Positions 7,906 to 16,450 of a stretch of 41,668 nt of DNA are shown here, one piece after another (the first letter of the stretch is position 1; every line of letters begins with the position of its first letter). Made by a program: the position numbers and the translations under genes. The notes under the pieces were generated by a model. That model worked only from the letters and a program-made list of their open reading frames with translations, ran no database searches and was not told the origin of the DNA. The DNA lies in the NCBI RefSeq assembly GCF_001936615.1, contig NZ_MLBF01000042.1:1-41668 (forward strand), written 5' to 3'. This stretch comes from Desulfosporosinus metallidurans (GTDB taxonomy: Bacteria > Bacillota > Desulfitobacteriia > Desulfitobacteriales > Desulfitobacteriaceae).

Positions 7906-8577
7906 CTAATCTCCTGTAATTGCTTGTTCCATTTCCTTAACCAGGTTGTTAATATAACTAGCAGCTCTTTTCGGGTTTTTGCCAAGAGAGGGTAAACACA
8001 AATCCTTGAGGGAACAATTGTTGCATTTTTTCCCTTTAATCGGCATGGGAGTAATTCCCTTTTCGAAAAGGTTATGCATTCTCTCGGATAGTAATAGTAC
8101 TCTTTCTCTCAGTCCATTAAATTGGACTACATGCCTGCGTCTTGTCTCACCATAGAAAAGAAAACCACGCTCAATTTTCGTTCCCAACATTTCCTCCAAA
8201 CACATAGCCTGAGCGCACAACTGCACTTCGTCTCGATCATCCGATTTTGGCTTACCTCGCTTATATTCAACAATTCTTATTTCTAATGAACTCTGTGATT
8301 CCGGGGTGCTCAAATACTCGATAACGTCAGCTATGCCATAAAGGCCCAACCGTCTAGAAACTAGCGGAGTAGAACGCACAACTTTTACATCGTGTCTTGT
8401 TTCCGTGAAATATGGATCATCCACTCGCTCGTGCAATTGTTGACCTTCAACCGTCTTTACATTTTCCGCCCATTGATTTTCGACATGGATGAGAGCCCAC
8501 TGCCTTTCGCAAAAAGCAAAATGTTGAATGCCAGATAACGATAACAGGCCTTCATCGTTATAACTCTTAGTAGTCAT
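7906..8577 (-). CDS. cas4: CRISPR-associated exonuclease Cas4
   Basis: Cas4 trims prespacers and helps select PAM-correct ones for Cas1-Cas2. The 223-residue protein has the RecB-like pattern: SLSGIQHFAFCERQW with Cys23, LYGIADVIEYL with the metal-binding Asp, IVEYKRGKPK with the catalytic Lys, QLCAQAMCLEE (the QhxxY-like segment), and the C-terminal CNNCSLKDLC that completes an iron-sulfur cluster. Its ATG overlaps the cas7 stop by one base (TAATG). Confidence 0.96.
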   Translation of the reverse strand: MTTKSYNDEGLLSLSGIQHFAFCERQWALIHVENQWAENVKTVEGQQLHERVDDPYFTETRHDVKVVRSTPLVSRRLGLYGIADVIEYLSTPESQSSLEIRIVEYKRGKPKSDDRDEVQLCAQAMCLEEMLGTKIERGFLFYGETRRRHVVQFNGLRERVLLLSERMHNLFEKGITPMPIKGKKCNNCSLKDLCLPSLGKNPKRAASYINNLVKEMEQAITGD

Positions 8578-9440
8578 TATTTCTCTATCAATTTTACACC
8601 GGCTGGCAAAGCCGTATGGTTAATAGATACTTCATAATCGTTAAATGAACGAGTCGGACGTTCGGGATCCTTACAGGATACTGTGAGAAGGTCAAACAAC
8701 TTATGAGCTGGTGCATTACCTAAGGCCGTCTCGTGTTCGAAAACAATTAATTTACGTGCGGACATTTTGCCCCGTGCGGCCGAGTGGTCATGGTCAAACA
8801 TATTAGTCAAAGCTTCCCAAAACAGCTCAAGGTCATCTTCGGAAAAACCAGTTTTATCTGCCAAAAAAGCCGAGATATACCCTTCCACCCTATAAAGTGC
8901 ATAGGGTACGATAAACTTTCTGCCCATTTCTCTGTCCTTTTTTTCCGCATCTTTTTCAGAGGTAACGGCCATCCTAGTAATCGTCACTTCCTGTTGAATA
9001 ATTGGGTCTATGCTTCGTGCAAAGTTAATTTGTACCGGCCCACGAACCACACCACAGTTAACTTCCGTCGACATTACTGCTCCAAATGTTCGAACATCAA
9101 AGAAATGATGACACATGAAGTGAGTGAGCTTCTTAGCCTGTTCTATTTCTTTAGGCAGTTTTTTGGATTCAGGTTCAAGTTCCATAGCCTTGTAGGCTTT
9201 TCTGTGCTGGGTATTCAAAACAGAACCCTCACGCACATATATGTCATACCTTTCTGTATCGTTTTTTGCAATATCCACGTAATTTCTTATTTTACGTTTC
9301 AAGCAAACATCGGTTACCAAACCAAGACCGGTCTCAGCATCAATACGAGGCATATTCCCAGCATCTGGATCACCGTTCGGGTTCCCGTTTTCCACATCAA
9401 ACAAAAGCACAAACTCATATCTCTTTTTAATAGCATCCAT
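8577..9440 (-). CDS. cas7c: Cas7c (Csd2), type I-C Cascade backbone subunit
   Basis: Cas7 subunits polymerise along the crRNA and hold it for target pairing. The 287-residue protein begins with RYEFVLLFDVENGNPNGDPD, the diagnostic Csd2/Csh2 RRM-like start, followed by GLVTDVCLKRKIRNYV and RTFGAVMSTEVNCGVVRGPVQ. Length is normal. It sits between cas8c (3 nt before it) and cas4 (1-nt overlap), the canonical I-C order. Confidence 0.96.
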   Translation of the reverse strand: MDAIKKRYEFVLLFDVENGNPNGDPDAGNMPRIDAETGLGLVTDVCLKRKIRNYVDIAKNDTERYDIYVREGSVLNTQHRKAYKAMELEPESKKLPKEIEQAKKLTHFMCHHFFDVRTFGAVMSTEVNCGVVRGPVQINFARSIDPIIQQEVTITRMAVTSEKDAEKKDREMGRKFIVPYALYRVEGYISAFLADKTGFSEDDLELFWEALTNMFDHDHSAARGKMSARKLIVFEHETALGNAPAHKLFDLLTVSCKDPERPTRSFNDYEVSINHTALPAGVKLIEK

Positions 9441-9443
9441 TAA

Positions 9444-11225
9444 TTACACCTCTTTCGATTCATTTTTCGTATATAGAGCTTTACGCTGGTGATAGTAGCC
9501 AAGGACAAACAGCCCTTGTTTTTCTAAGTTCAGATGAGACGGAAAACTGTCAATACCACCCATAACTTCCTCGATCCGCTTGTCCATACTGCGGCCATAC
9601 TCTGCTTTGGCGATATGATGCTGAGTTAACCTAAGCAAAATAGGGAAAACCGAACGGGGAGTTGCAGAAGCTGACCCAAAATATCGATCTTTAATCGTAG
9701 CATTCAACCCTGGATTGGCATCCTGCTGGGCCTTTTCCAGCAAGGCAAAAAGCCGTCCCAACCTGTAAGCCACACTGGGGTTTTGTTCATCTAATGCCAT
9801 TGCGATATCTACCTCTCTCTCCTTAGTTTTATAGCGAATGTTCCTTAATAGGCAGGCTTTAATAATAGCTGCCCGAACATAATTTACCGTTTGATCCGCC
9901 CGAATTCTCAAAAGTATTGAATGAAGAAGTGTTTGGGGATATGGCATACCAGTGAGGATTGCCCGCATTACCACACCGCCTAGTAGTGGTGAAATACGCT
10001 TAGCATCCCCTAACGGTGCTGATTCCTTTAGAATCGTTCCGATTGAAATGAAATCGGGTTCATTCGCATAGCTTTTTACTATTTTCATGTCATCGTAATG
10101 CTGAGCTATTTTATAAATAACATTACCAAATCTCTCAACATGCCAAAATCTCACGGAGAGACGGCTGGCGTTGGGTGCTAAGCCTAAAATATAAAATTTC
10201 ACATCAGCATCTACCCCTGTCAACTCTTGTTTGACCAATTCACCCTTTCTGACCTTAGCAAAAATATCGTGTACTAATTTCACGGTCTGAGGATCTCTTG
10301 TAACTTGCCTTTGCTCATCCTCTCCTTTTTTATCACCTTCTCTTGCAGGGTAGAATAATGCTCCCAGCAGATCTTCCTCCAGCCCATTTGTTGAACGCTC
10401 TGCCCAAAATACTGTAGTTGTGTCTCCAATGCGCATCCTATGCTTCTCGCTACCTATCAACCAATTAAGGGCCGTGGTATATCCAAAAGTTGCATTCTCA
10501 CTGATCCATGCATTATAGCTTTGCTCTTTGCCATAAGAGGTAAATGAATCTTTATTAAAAGATACTAGAGATGCCCCGCTGGATTGTGCACCCACGACAC
10601 CTTTAATATTTGGGTGCAACCTGGCTATGGGCGAATTTTGTCCAGTAATCAAGCATTGACCACTTATCTCTGAAGACTGACCTAAATGATACTTTGACCA
10701 AGCTTGCATAAGTTCTGTCCGTTCGTGTATGTACTTTTCATCTCTGTCTAGCCTAAAAACTAGGTTACCTCCTTCCAACATGCCATCCATTGCCTCCACT
10801 ATTTTTGGGTGTTTTGCCACATTCTCTACATTCCAGTTTCGTAAAAAATTTAATACTGCTTCAGCTCCTGGGTCTTTAACCTCTCCTAATATTTCCTCAT
10901 GTAATTGTACACAAGCTTCATGTGCTTTTTTTACCCTCTCTTTCTTGTCTTTTAAATCTAGCCCAAGAATGTATTTGGAGGTCTCGCACAAAAAGTTGGC
11001 AGATACACCAGATGATTTTTTTACTTGCTCTGGAACATTCATCTCACGCTGAATGAATTTCTTACCCTTTTCTACACGCAAATCGACTACACCCAATAAA
11101 TCCCCTGTCCCTGATAACAGTAGAGCAAACGATACCTTCGCTCTACTGTAACCAGGCAGGCTTACCCCAGAATCATCATCGGCAAGCAACCGATCGTAGT
11201 ATTCGTACAAGGCCTTTATGATCAT
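9444..11225 (-). CDS. cas8c: Cas8c (Csd1), type I-C Cascade large subunit
   Basis: Cas8c recognises the PAM and recruits Cas3; in type I-C its C-terminal part is also made separately as a Cas11-like small subunit from an internal start. The 593-residue protein has Csd1 landmarks: an ALYEYYDRL start, CLITGQNSPIARLHPNIKGV, ASLVSFNKDSFTSYGKEQSYNAWIS and LGLAPNASRLSVRFWHV. Its ATG overlaps the cas5 stop (ATGA). I did not find an internal start strong enough to annotate the Cas11c product, though it is expected. Confidence 0.96.
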   Translation of the reverse strand: MIIKALYEYYDRLLADDDSGVSLPGYSRAKVSFALLLSGTGDLLGVVDLRVEKGKKFIQREMNVPEQVKKSSGVSANFLCETSKYILGLDLKDKKERVKKAHEACVQLHEEILGEVKDPGAEAVLNFLRNWNVENVAKHPKIVEAMDGMLEGGNLVFRLDRDEKYIHERTELMQAWSKYHLGQSSEISGQCLITGQNSPIARLHPNIKGVVGAQSSGASLVSFNKDSFTSYGKEQSYNAWISENATFGYTTALNWLIGSEKHRMRIGDTTTVFWAERSTNGLEEDLLGALFYPAREGDKKGEDEQRQVTRDPQTVKLVHDIFAKVRKGELVKQELTGVDADVKFYILGLAPNASRLSVRFWHVERFGNVIYKIAQHYDDMKIVKSYANEPDFISIGTILKESAPLGDAKRISPLLGGVVMRAILTGMPYPQTLLHSILLRIRADQTVNYVRAAIIKACLLRNIRYKTKEREVDIAMALDEQNPSVAYRLGRLFALLEKAQQDANPGLNATIKDRYFGSASATPRSVFPILLRLTQHHIAKAEYGRSMDKRIEEVMGGIDSFPSHLNLEKQGLFVLGYYHQRKALYTKNESKEV

Positions 11226-11896
11226 TTGCCTATCCCCCCTTCCTCTATACGGGGTACTTCTATGACACCATCCTTCATCATTGCCCTGAAAAACTTAGGC
11301 GTCATATTGTCTATATAATCAATGCCCAAAAGCATCCACCCAAAATCTTTATCCACCCCCCGCTGTGCTGATTGGGGTAACATTTCGTTGTTCTCGATCA
11401 AACGAAATCTAGCTGAAAACTCTCTGCATCCTAGAAAAGGCTGCTGGTAACATTGTCCCTGTCTAGCTCGCCTTAGAAAAATATTATAGTGTTTTTCGGG
11501 ATTATCTCCCGAACCAGCTTCATCTGTCATCTCAAAGTGTGCTTCAATAATGTAAGCCACATTTCTTAGCAAAAGCGTGGCCCTTTGCTGCCGCTGTTTG
11601 CTATCATTAGCATAAATGCAAAGCTCTACCTCCCCGCCCTTCATAGCCTTTTTGACATTTCCATGCGCTATTTTACTTTCCACCTCATTACGACGTACGT
11701 TGTCAAAGCGAATTTCATTCAAAACATGGATCTTGTCCACTACCCACCGGATTGCCGGTTTCCAGTGGATTGCCTCCAAAATTCCACAAGCTGCAGAAGG
11801 GGTCATCACATCATAGCTAACCCGCTCCACCTTCATTTCAGGCCTAGTGAAACAGGCATAATCTCCCCAAACCTGTAAGCGTATACCATAACCCAT
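11222..11896 (-). CDS. cas5c: Cas5d (Csd5), type I-C crRNA-processing endonuclease
   Basis: In type I-C Cas5d replaces Cas6: it cuts the repeat hairpin and stays on the 5' handle. The 224-residue protein opens with GYGIRLQVWGDYACFTRPEMKVE, the conserved RAMP strand, and SYDVMTPSAACGILEAIHW. A TTG two codons upstream (11902) is in frame but abuts the ribosome binding site; ATG at 11896 is 7 nt after GGAGG and is preferred. The C-terminal LGCREFSARF and GWMLLGIDY stretches fit the family. It lies 16 nt after cas3. Confidence 0.95.
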   Translation of the reverse strand: MGYGIRLQVWGDYACFTRPEMKVERVSYDVMTPSAACGILEAIHWKPAIRWVVDKIHVLNEIRFDNVRRNEVESKIAHGNVKKAMKGGEVELCIYANDSKQRQQRATLLLRNVAYIIEAHFEMTDEAGSGDNPEKHYNIFLRRARQGQCYQQPFLGCREFSARFRLIENNEMLPQSAQRGVDKDFGWMLLGIDYIDNMTPKFFRAMMKDGVIEVPRIEEGGIGK

Positions 11897-11912
11897 GTCC
11901 AACCCTCCTTTT

Positions 11913-14126
11913 CTAAATGATCAGTGTATCTTTTAGTAGCATACTTTCAGTACAGGGAAGCAGCCCCATTTTCGTACTATACTCCGAATTGTATGCCTCT
12001 CCACTCAGAACATAAAATTTTCCACCTATGTTCTCAAGCAATCCAATCTGCAGCATTTCCCGAAATTCCTGCTCGTAGACTTGAACGGAGTATTTTTGTA
12101 GCCGCCTAATATAGCTGCCAGGAAACTTGCTCCACCTGGTGTTCTCTAGAATTTCCCTGCATTTTTCGTCCCATGGAATGACAATTGCTGTGGTGTTCTG
12201 ATCATCAATCAATTTAAACTTATCCGCAATTGTTCGGAAGGGAAATATCAGAGCTTTCTCCTGTTCTGAAATATCAGCCATAATTCTTTCCTTATCCAGC
12301 CCCTCTCCCTCTATGTTGTATAGTTCAGTGAAATAATCTCTGACCCCCTCCAAACTCAGGGGGTCTTCATGCCTTCTAAAGACACCTTCCCCAATCGTTG
12401 CGGTCCTACTGAGCCAGCCCGAAGGCAAACCGTGCTTCTCCGTTGGCTTGAAGACGTAAACATCCCCGATTTCTCTCAGCCCTTCCCGATTACATCTACC
12501 CGCGGATTGGGCAATTGAATCTACTCCGGCAGAGCTGCGATAAACGACCGGAAAATCAACATCAACACCTGCTTCAATCAACTGTGTGGAGACCACCCTG
12601 CAGGGGGCGCCTGCTTTCAGTTTTTTCCTGATTTCTTGGAGGATTTGAGATCTATGAGCAGGGCACATGCGTGTGCTCAAATGGAAGGCTTCCTTATCTT
12701 TGATTTTCTCAAAGATAAGGCGGGCGTGTTTTTTGGAATTGACGATACACAGCACCTGGTCCAGCGATAGCAGTTTTTCTGCCAGCATATCGTCAGACAA
12801 TCCCCCTAAATTATGTACTTTGACTCTTTGAAAAGCCCTATAAAGCTCATCTGGGTCTTTAACAATCTCCAACGGTTGCTCACAGTCCGGAGGCAATAAC
12901 CTATTAATAGCCGGTTGGGTCGCTGTGCACAATACTATCGTCGTATTGTAGTTAGCCACCAACTCCACTAATGCATTAATACATGGTTTTAAAAAACCTG
13001 TAGGAATCATTTGAGCTTCATCAATTATCACAACACTGTTGGTAATGTTATGCAATTTTCGACAACGTGAACTTTTCGCTGCGAATAGTGATTCAAAAAA
13101 CTGCACGTTTGTTGTCATAATAATAGGCATATCCCAGTTTTCAGAAGCCAGTTTTAAATTACCAATACCCTGAGGCTCGTACTCAGATTCACTCTCTAAA
13201 AAAGCTTCTTCTGGATAGTTAAAATTGCTGTGGTGCTCCAAAACTTTTTCTTTCCCAAAAATGTCTTTAAAGACCGCAGCATTCTGCTCAATGATACTTG
13301 TATAGGGAATGACATAGATGATCCGCTTCATCCCGTGAGTGATCGCGTGTTTAAGGGCAAAGGACATTGAAGAAAGAGTCTTCCCTCCCCCCGTTGGTAC
13401 CGAAAGGGTAAAAAAACCGGGTTTATTACTCGCCTTATTCTCACAATCAGCCAGAATCTCCGCCCTGCGCCTGTTCACAGGAGTATCTTGTGAACTGCGA
13501 CTTTTATCTGTTAAATGTACTTCTAGGGTAGAAAGCATTTTCTCCAAAGAAAAAGTCTTATCGCGAAGCGACGACTTCTCAACGTCCAACGCCCGTTCCG
13601 TATCAAGGAAATCAGCATCTACTAAAGATGAGTAAAGAAATCGAGTGAAAAACTGTCCACTAAAACCTGTCCCGAAAGGTAGCTTTTTAAGCGGTAAAAC
13701 TAGGTCCTCAGATCCAGGTAAGTCGATCTCACTTTGATATGGGCTGTAATCAGGCAACGACTTTTTAATCAACCGGCCTTCTAGGGAGGATTCATCGATC
13801 TTGCTTCCCCAATCATGAAGCCCACTGTGATGACCAGCAATCGTATATGCAAGAATTCTCCCAAAGGCTTTGTTATAGTGCTTAACAGCCTCAATGGCCC
13901 CCGCCGAAGAATGATCAACCTTATTCCGCTCGCCTTCCAATCGTTTTTGAAAATCTGGGGAGTATTTTCCAATATCATGCAAGAGGCCAGCCGCGCGACC
14001 AAGGTTTTCGGCACCAAAACCGGACGCGAACCCTGCAGTAAGTTTTGCTGTATCTTCTAAATGATCCTTTAGTAAATGCCACTCAGTTTTACTCAGTTCT
14101 GTCTTAGAATGTGCGTAATATTTCAC
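11913..14126 (-). CDS. cas3: Cas3 helicase-nuclease (type I-C)
   Basis: Cas3 unwinds and degrades target DNA after Cascade binding. The 737-residue protein has an N-terminal HD nuclease (LLHDIGKYSP with His50-Asp51, DHSSAGA, AGHHSGLHDWG near 98-106) fused to an SF2 helicase. The helicase has Walker A PTGGGKT at 244-250, DEAQ at 369-372, TATQ at 401-404 and a late QSAGRCNREG motif VI. Domain order and length are normal. The start is GTG (14126), 6-7 nt after GGAGGTG; no better ATG lies nearby. It is the first gene of the seven-gene cas operon. Confidence 0.96.
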   Translation of the reverse strand: MKYYAHSKTELSKTEWHLLKDHLEDTAKLTAGFASGFGAENLGRAAGLLHDIGKYSPDFQKRLEGERNKVDHSSAGAIEAVKHYNKAFGRILAYTIAGHHSGLHDWGSKIDESSLEGRLIKKSLPDYSPYQSEIDLPGSEDLVLPLKKLPFGTGFSGQFFTRFLYSSLVDADFLDTERALDVEKSSLRDKTFSLEKMLSTLEVHLTDKSRSSQDTPVNRRRAEILADCENKASNKPGFFTLSVPTGGGKTLSSMSFALKHAITHGMKRIIYVIPYTSIIEQNAAVFKDIFGKEKVLEHHSNFNYPEEAFLESESEYEPQGIGNLKLASENWDMPIIMTTNVQFFESLFAAKSSRCRKLHNITNSVVIIDEAQMIPTGFLKPCINALVELVANYNTTIVLCTATQPAINRLLPPDCEQPLEIVKDPDELYRAFQRVKVHNLGGLSDDMLAEKLLSLDQVLCIVNSKKHARLIFEKIKDKEAFHLSTRMCPAHRSQILQEIRKKLKAGAPCRVVSTQLIEAGVDVDFPVVYRSSAGVDSIAQSAGRCNREGLREIGDVYVFKPTEKHGLPSGWLSRTATIGEGVFRRHEDPLSLEGVRDYFTELYNIEGEGLDKERIMADISEQEKALIFPFRTIADKFKLIDDQNTTAIVIPWDEKCREILENTRWSKFPGSYIRRLQKYSVQVYEQEFREMLQIGLLENIGGKFYVLSGEAYNSEYSTKMGLLPCTESMLLKDTLII

Positions 14127-14192
14127 TAGTCCACCTCCACACTATCCAGTGGTGTCTGAAACTGTTTACGTCCAAAGCATGATCAGGCTGAT

Positions 14193-14268
14193 GCTTGGAT
14201 CTCTCCTCATCCAAAAGAAGCAACTTCGGTTTACTTGCTAACTCCACTCCTCGTTTCACTCCTAATGA
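14193..14268 (-). pseudogene. Fragment resembling an ABC-transporter ATPase Walker B region
   Basis: Just upstream of cas3 a short frame reads LGVKRGVELASKPKLLLLDEE. It mimics the Walker B neighbourhood of LivG/LivF-type ATPases (Q/KRxVELAxALxxxPKLLLLDEP), but lacks the ALA repeat and ends DEE instead of DEP. Nothing ABC-like surrounds it, so it is a relic fragment or a chance match. Confidence 0.3.
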
Positions 14269-14397
14269 CATAAAAATGCTAATCACCAATTCTAAATGGA
14301 GTATACACTAATGTCTTAACCCAAGACATCCCATATTTTTATCTCATTAGTCCATTTTCTCCACTTATTGTCTTATTCCTCCATCTTTTGAAAATTT

Positions 14398-14426
14398 AAT
14401 ATTTTCAATTGACAATGCTCTGTCAA
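14398..14426 (-). promoter_or_regulatory. Candidate promoter of the cas operon
   Basis: On the minus strand TTGACA (14426-14421) is followed after 17 nt by AATATT (14403-14398), a perfect -35 with a weak -10. The -35 is one arm of an inverted repeat, TTGACA-gagcat-TGTCAA (14409-14426), which could be an operator. It lies 272 nt upstream of the cas3 GTG. Confidence 0.45.
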
Positions 14427-14453
14427 ATTCCCCCCTTCCACGAGAATTCTACT

Positions 14454-14491
14454 ATGGTCGTACCATGTTACAATTCAATCTTACCATGGTA
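14454..14491. promoter_or_regulatory. Cluster of ATGGT/ACCAT inverted repeats upstream of the cas promoter
   Basis: ATGGT-cgt-ACCAT (14454-14466) is followed 15 nt later by the perfect palindrome TACCATGGTA (14482-14491). Half-sites repeat four times within 38 nt, upstream of the candidate cas -35. This looks like a protein-binding site rather than a terminator because the stems are short and separated. Confidence 0.4.
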
Positions 14492-14705
14492 CCCCGACAA
14501 AATTATGTCCTCACGAATGCCTTCGCCCAGATAGAATATCCATCCCACTATCCGTGAAGATCGTCAATTATCCTCTAAATACCCTTCCTGTCCATTACTC
14601 ATAGTCCCTCAACCACAAACACCAAAAAGAGCCCTACATCCGGCATGTTCCGGTTTAGGACTCCACTAGCGATCTATTCAACATGTGCGTTATCATCCAA
14701 AACAC

Positions 14706-14831
14706 TCAGGTACGTTGTTTCAGATCAAAATATTCAGCGTCCCTATCAATAATTTCTTCAAGAATCGCCATTTCCATATCCAAAAGATTCTTCTCAACTC
14801 CTGCTTTTCCTTCTGTCTTTATAACATGAGC
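14706..14831 (-). pseudogene. C-terminal remnant of an unrecognised gene
   Basis: A frame of 41 codons between two stops reads plausibly as protein, with VEKNLLDMEMAILEEIIDRD in its centre, and ends at TGA 14708-14706. It has no start codon with a ribosome binding site. Probably the tail of a lost gene; family unknown. Confidence 0.25.
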
Positions 14832-14956
14832 CTAAGATCAATTAAACTATAGACATAGAACTTTATCAGCCCCAAAATTAAAGATAGTTGCTATTGTGTT
14901 CAAGGGAGTTCTAAGCATATTGTTGCAACCTTCACGCAAACAGGAGGAAAGGCATG

Positions 14957-15003
14957 TTATTTCAGATTAAATTAAGTGAAACAAGGTACCTGTTCCCCCG
15001 TTT
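14957..15003. repeat. REP-like element, copy 0 (single arm)
   Basis: The stretch TTTCAGATTAAATTAAGTGA followed by AACAAGGTACCTGTTCCCCCG matches the second arm of the paired element at 17303-17371 (consensus ACAAGGAACCTGTCCCCCG), with GTTC in place of GTCC. It lies upstream of the coiled-coil gene. Confidence 0.55.
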
Positions 15004-15039
15004 TCCAAAATTCTTCTCCTCTACAAATCCATATTATGC

Positions 15040-15045
15040 TATAAT
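15040..15045 (+). promoter_or_regulatory. -10 element of the coiled-coil gene
   Basis: TATAAT sits 30 nt before the ATG at 15075, preceded by TG-rich sequence that may act as an extended -10. The paralogue at 17935 has a TATAAT in the same place and the same AAGGAAGTGC ribosome binding site. Confidence 0.5.
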
Positions 15046-15074
15046 TAAGCAATTACTCGTAAGGAAGTGCTAGT

Positions 15075-15497
15075 ATGGATAATGAAAAATTTCAAGACTT
15101 AATGCTTGAACATTTTGGAAAAGTTCTCAATAAATTAGATGGTGTAGAATCTCGTATAGGTAGCGTAGAATCTCGTATAGGTGGTGTAGAATCACGTATA
15201 GGTAGCGTAGAATCTTGTTTGGGTAGCATAGAATCTCGTTTGGGCAATGTGGAATCTGAACTTTTAGAAGTAAAACAGTCACAATTATCGATGGAAATCA
15301 AGTTTGGGGAAAAGTTAGATGCTTTATATTTCGATTGGCGTGATACTCAAAAGCAATTAAATGAGGAAATGAAAACTGAGATTAAAAATCTTGGCACAAA
15401 AGTCGAAGCCTTGCAAATAGAATCGACGAGATACGATCAAGAGATAAAAGATCTTACAGAGGCTAAGTTTTATCTGGTTAAGGCACCAAAAGAATAG
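15075..15497 (+). CDS. Coiled-coil protein with six heptad repeats
   Basis: This 140-residue protein is not a family I can name. Residues 22-63 are six tandem seven-residue repeats of the type G-S/N-V/I-E-S-R-L/I, encoded by near-perfect 21-bp repeats, giving a parallel coiled coil. The C-terminal half is charged and helical and ends FYLVKAPKE. There is no signal peptide or membrane segment. Start: ATG behind AAGGAAG with a TATAAT 30 nt upstream. A strong terminator follows. Two decayed relatives lie nearby (16209-16241 tail only; 17935-18150 shortened), so it belongs to a locally duplicated module. Heptad number probably varies by slippage. Confidence 0.75.
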   Translation: MDNEKFQDLMLEHFGKVLNKLDGVESRIGSVESRIGGVESRIGSVESCLGSIESRLGNVESELLEVKQSQLSMEIKFGEKLDALYFDWRDTQKQLNEEMKTEIKNLGTKVEALQIESTRYDQEIKDLTEAKFYLVKAPKE

Positions 15498-15529
15498 ACA
15501 AAAAGTAGGCACGAGCACAAAAACACCTA

Positions 15530-15593
15530 AAAACCGTAAAAAGCAACCCTTCATCCGGCATGTACCGGTGATGGCTCCTTTTTGCGGTTTTTT
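15530..15593 (+). terminator. Long terminator hairpin after the coiled-coil gene
   Basis: An imperfect stem combines AACCG..AAAAAG with CTTTTT.CGGTT and an inner CATCCGG/CCGGTGATG pair, followed by TTTTTTC. It is repeated at 18184-18246 after the paralogue and in degenerate form at 14626 and 16247. Confidence 0.7.
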
Positions 15594-15640
15594 CTGCATC
15601 CCTAAAGAAAACTTAATACCACTGATTATCAAAAACACGG

Positions 15641-15678
15641 GCAAAAACACGGGGACAGGTACGGTGTTTCAGATAAGA
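15641..15678. repeat. REP-like element, copy 1
   Basis: Sequence with the core ACACGGGGACAGGTACGG followed by TGTTTCAGATAA. It is nearly identical to the first arm at 17303-17340 and stands in the same position relative to a YmaF-like gene. A companion block AAAGAAAACTTAATACCACTG lies just upstream (15604-15624) and recurs at 18255 and 25924. Confidence 0.6.
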
Positions 15679-15789
15679 TAAGAAATGAAAGTAAGTCAAT
15701 GAAAATAAAAATTTATAGGAGACACAAAATATTTTTGCGCAGACAATTCTAAACAAATAATATATGATCGTGGCCACAAAAAGATAGGT

Positions 15790-16090
15790 TTAAATTCCTG
15801 GAGCAGGCATATCTGGACCCCGAAACATGATGGCGATGCCCCACATCCACCGTTGTATAGAAATTCCAGTCATGTACATGCCAGCCGTTCGGTAAAGGCA
15901 GAGCCGGTCCTGATACAGATTTATAATAATGAGAATGTCCATGTTCATAAAGAACCCAGCTTTCGAAATGATGAACATGACTACCATCAAGAGTTGGAAC
16001 TGCTGAGCACTGATGAACATGTGCTTGAGCCAAGATGTTGAGTTACGCTCCGTGGTTATGACCTCTGGGATTTTGTGGATATTCCACCAT
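15790..16090 (-). pseudogene. Broken YmaF-like gene, copy 1
   Basis: Aligned by eye with the intact copy at 17394-17711, this copy keeps the start, the ribosome binding site (weakened to AAGGGG) and the His-rich core. It has lost single bases near GGAGC-GTAACTC and TCA-ACATC, lacks about 15-18 nt around the CLDITGP codons, and gained a G in the C-terminal HVSG stretch. The frame therefore switches several times. No functional product is expected, although two overlapping frames of about 100 codons remain open. Confidence 0.75.
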
Positions 16091-16208
16091 CTTGATCGAC
16101 CCCTTATGATCATTTAATCACGATAGTTTATGTACGTGAAAAAGACTCGCGATAGTCGCTCACCGATAAAAGAAAACATAAAGCTTCCAAGAGCTAAACG
16201 ACAGAATC

Positions 16209-16241
16209 AAAGTTTTATTTGGTTAAAGCACCCAAAGAATA
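16209..16241 (+). pseudogene. Tail remnant of the coiled-coil gene, copy 3
   Basis: The codons read KFYLVKAPKE followed by TAA, identical to the C-terminus of the 15075-15497 protein. Nothing upstream matches the rest of the gene. It is a stranded 3' end directly before a degenerate copy of the terminator, consistent with deletion between duplicated units. Confidence 0.6.
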
Positions 16242-16246
16242 AACAA

Positions 16247-16292
16247 AAAGAGCCCCTTCAACCAGCGTATACCGTCAAGGGCTTGCTTTTGG
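16247..16292 (+). terminator. Degenerate copy of the module terminator
   Basis: AAAAGAGCCCCTTCAACCAG continuing to a GTCAAGGGCTTGCTTTTGG half pairs AGCCC..TT with AAGGGCT around a relic of the CCGG loop. It follows the coiled-coil tail remnant as the intact terminator follows the intact gene. Confidence 0.5.
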
Positions 16293-16450
16293 TTTATTTA
16301 ACTTATAGTTTCGGGGTTTCGGGTGAACGTGTACCTTTTCAGCGCTCATGTTACAAAGTAATCCTGTGTAATCCAAACTAATATTGAAAGTTAAAAGTTG
16401 CCATGCTATTCTTACCGTAACCAAGTTTGAATAAAATTGAGGTGTTCATT

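Larger units (their letters stand above)
14492..15039. other. Gene-poor intergenic region
   Basis: No complete gene. It holds a degenerate ATCCGGCATGTtCCGG element (about 14626-14662), an ORF remnant at 14706-14831 and a REP-like arm at 14957-15003. The element matches terminator-like units at 15530-15593 and 18184-18246. The rest shows nothing I can identify. Confidence 0.5.

Noticed and set aside
7902..7985. Upstream extension of cas1
   Set aside because: Would overlap cas4 by 80 nt and has no ribosome binding site; the ATG at 7901 has one and gives the family N-terminus.
8784..9443. 219-codon plus-strand ORF across cas7
   Set aside because: Antisense shadow of cas7c, which is unambiguous.
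14193..14268. Functional ABC transporter gene before cas3
   Set aside because: Only a 20-residue resemblance, no Walker A or signature motif, and the frame is too short.
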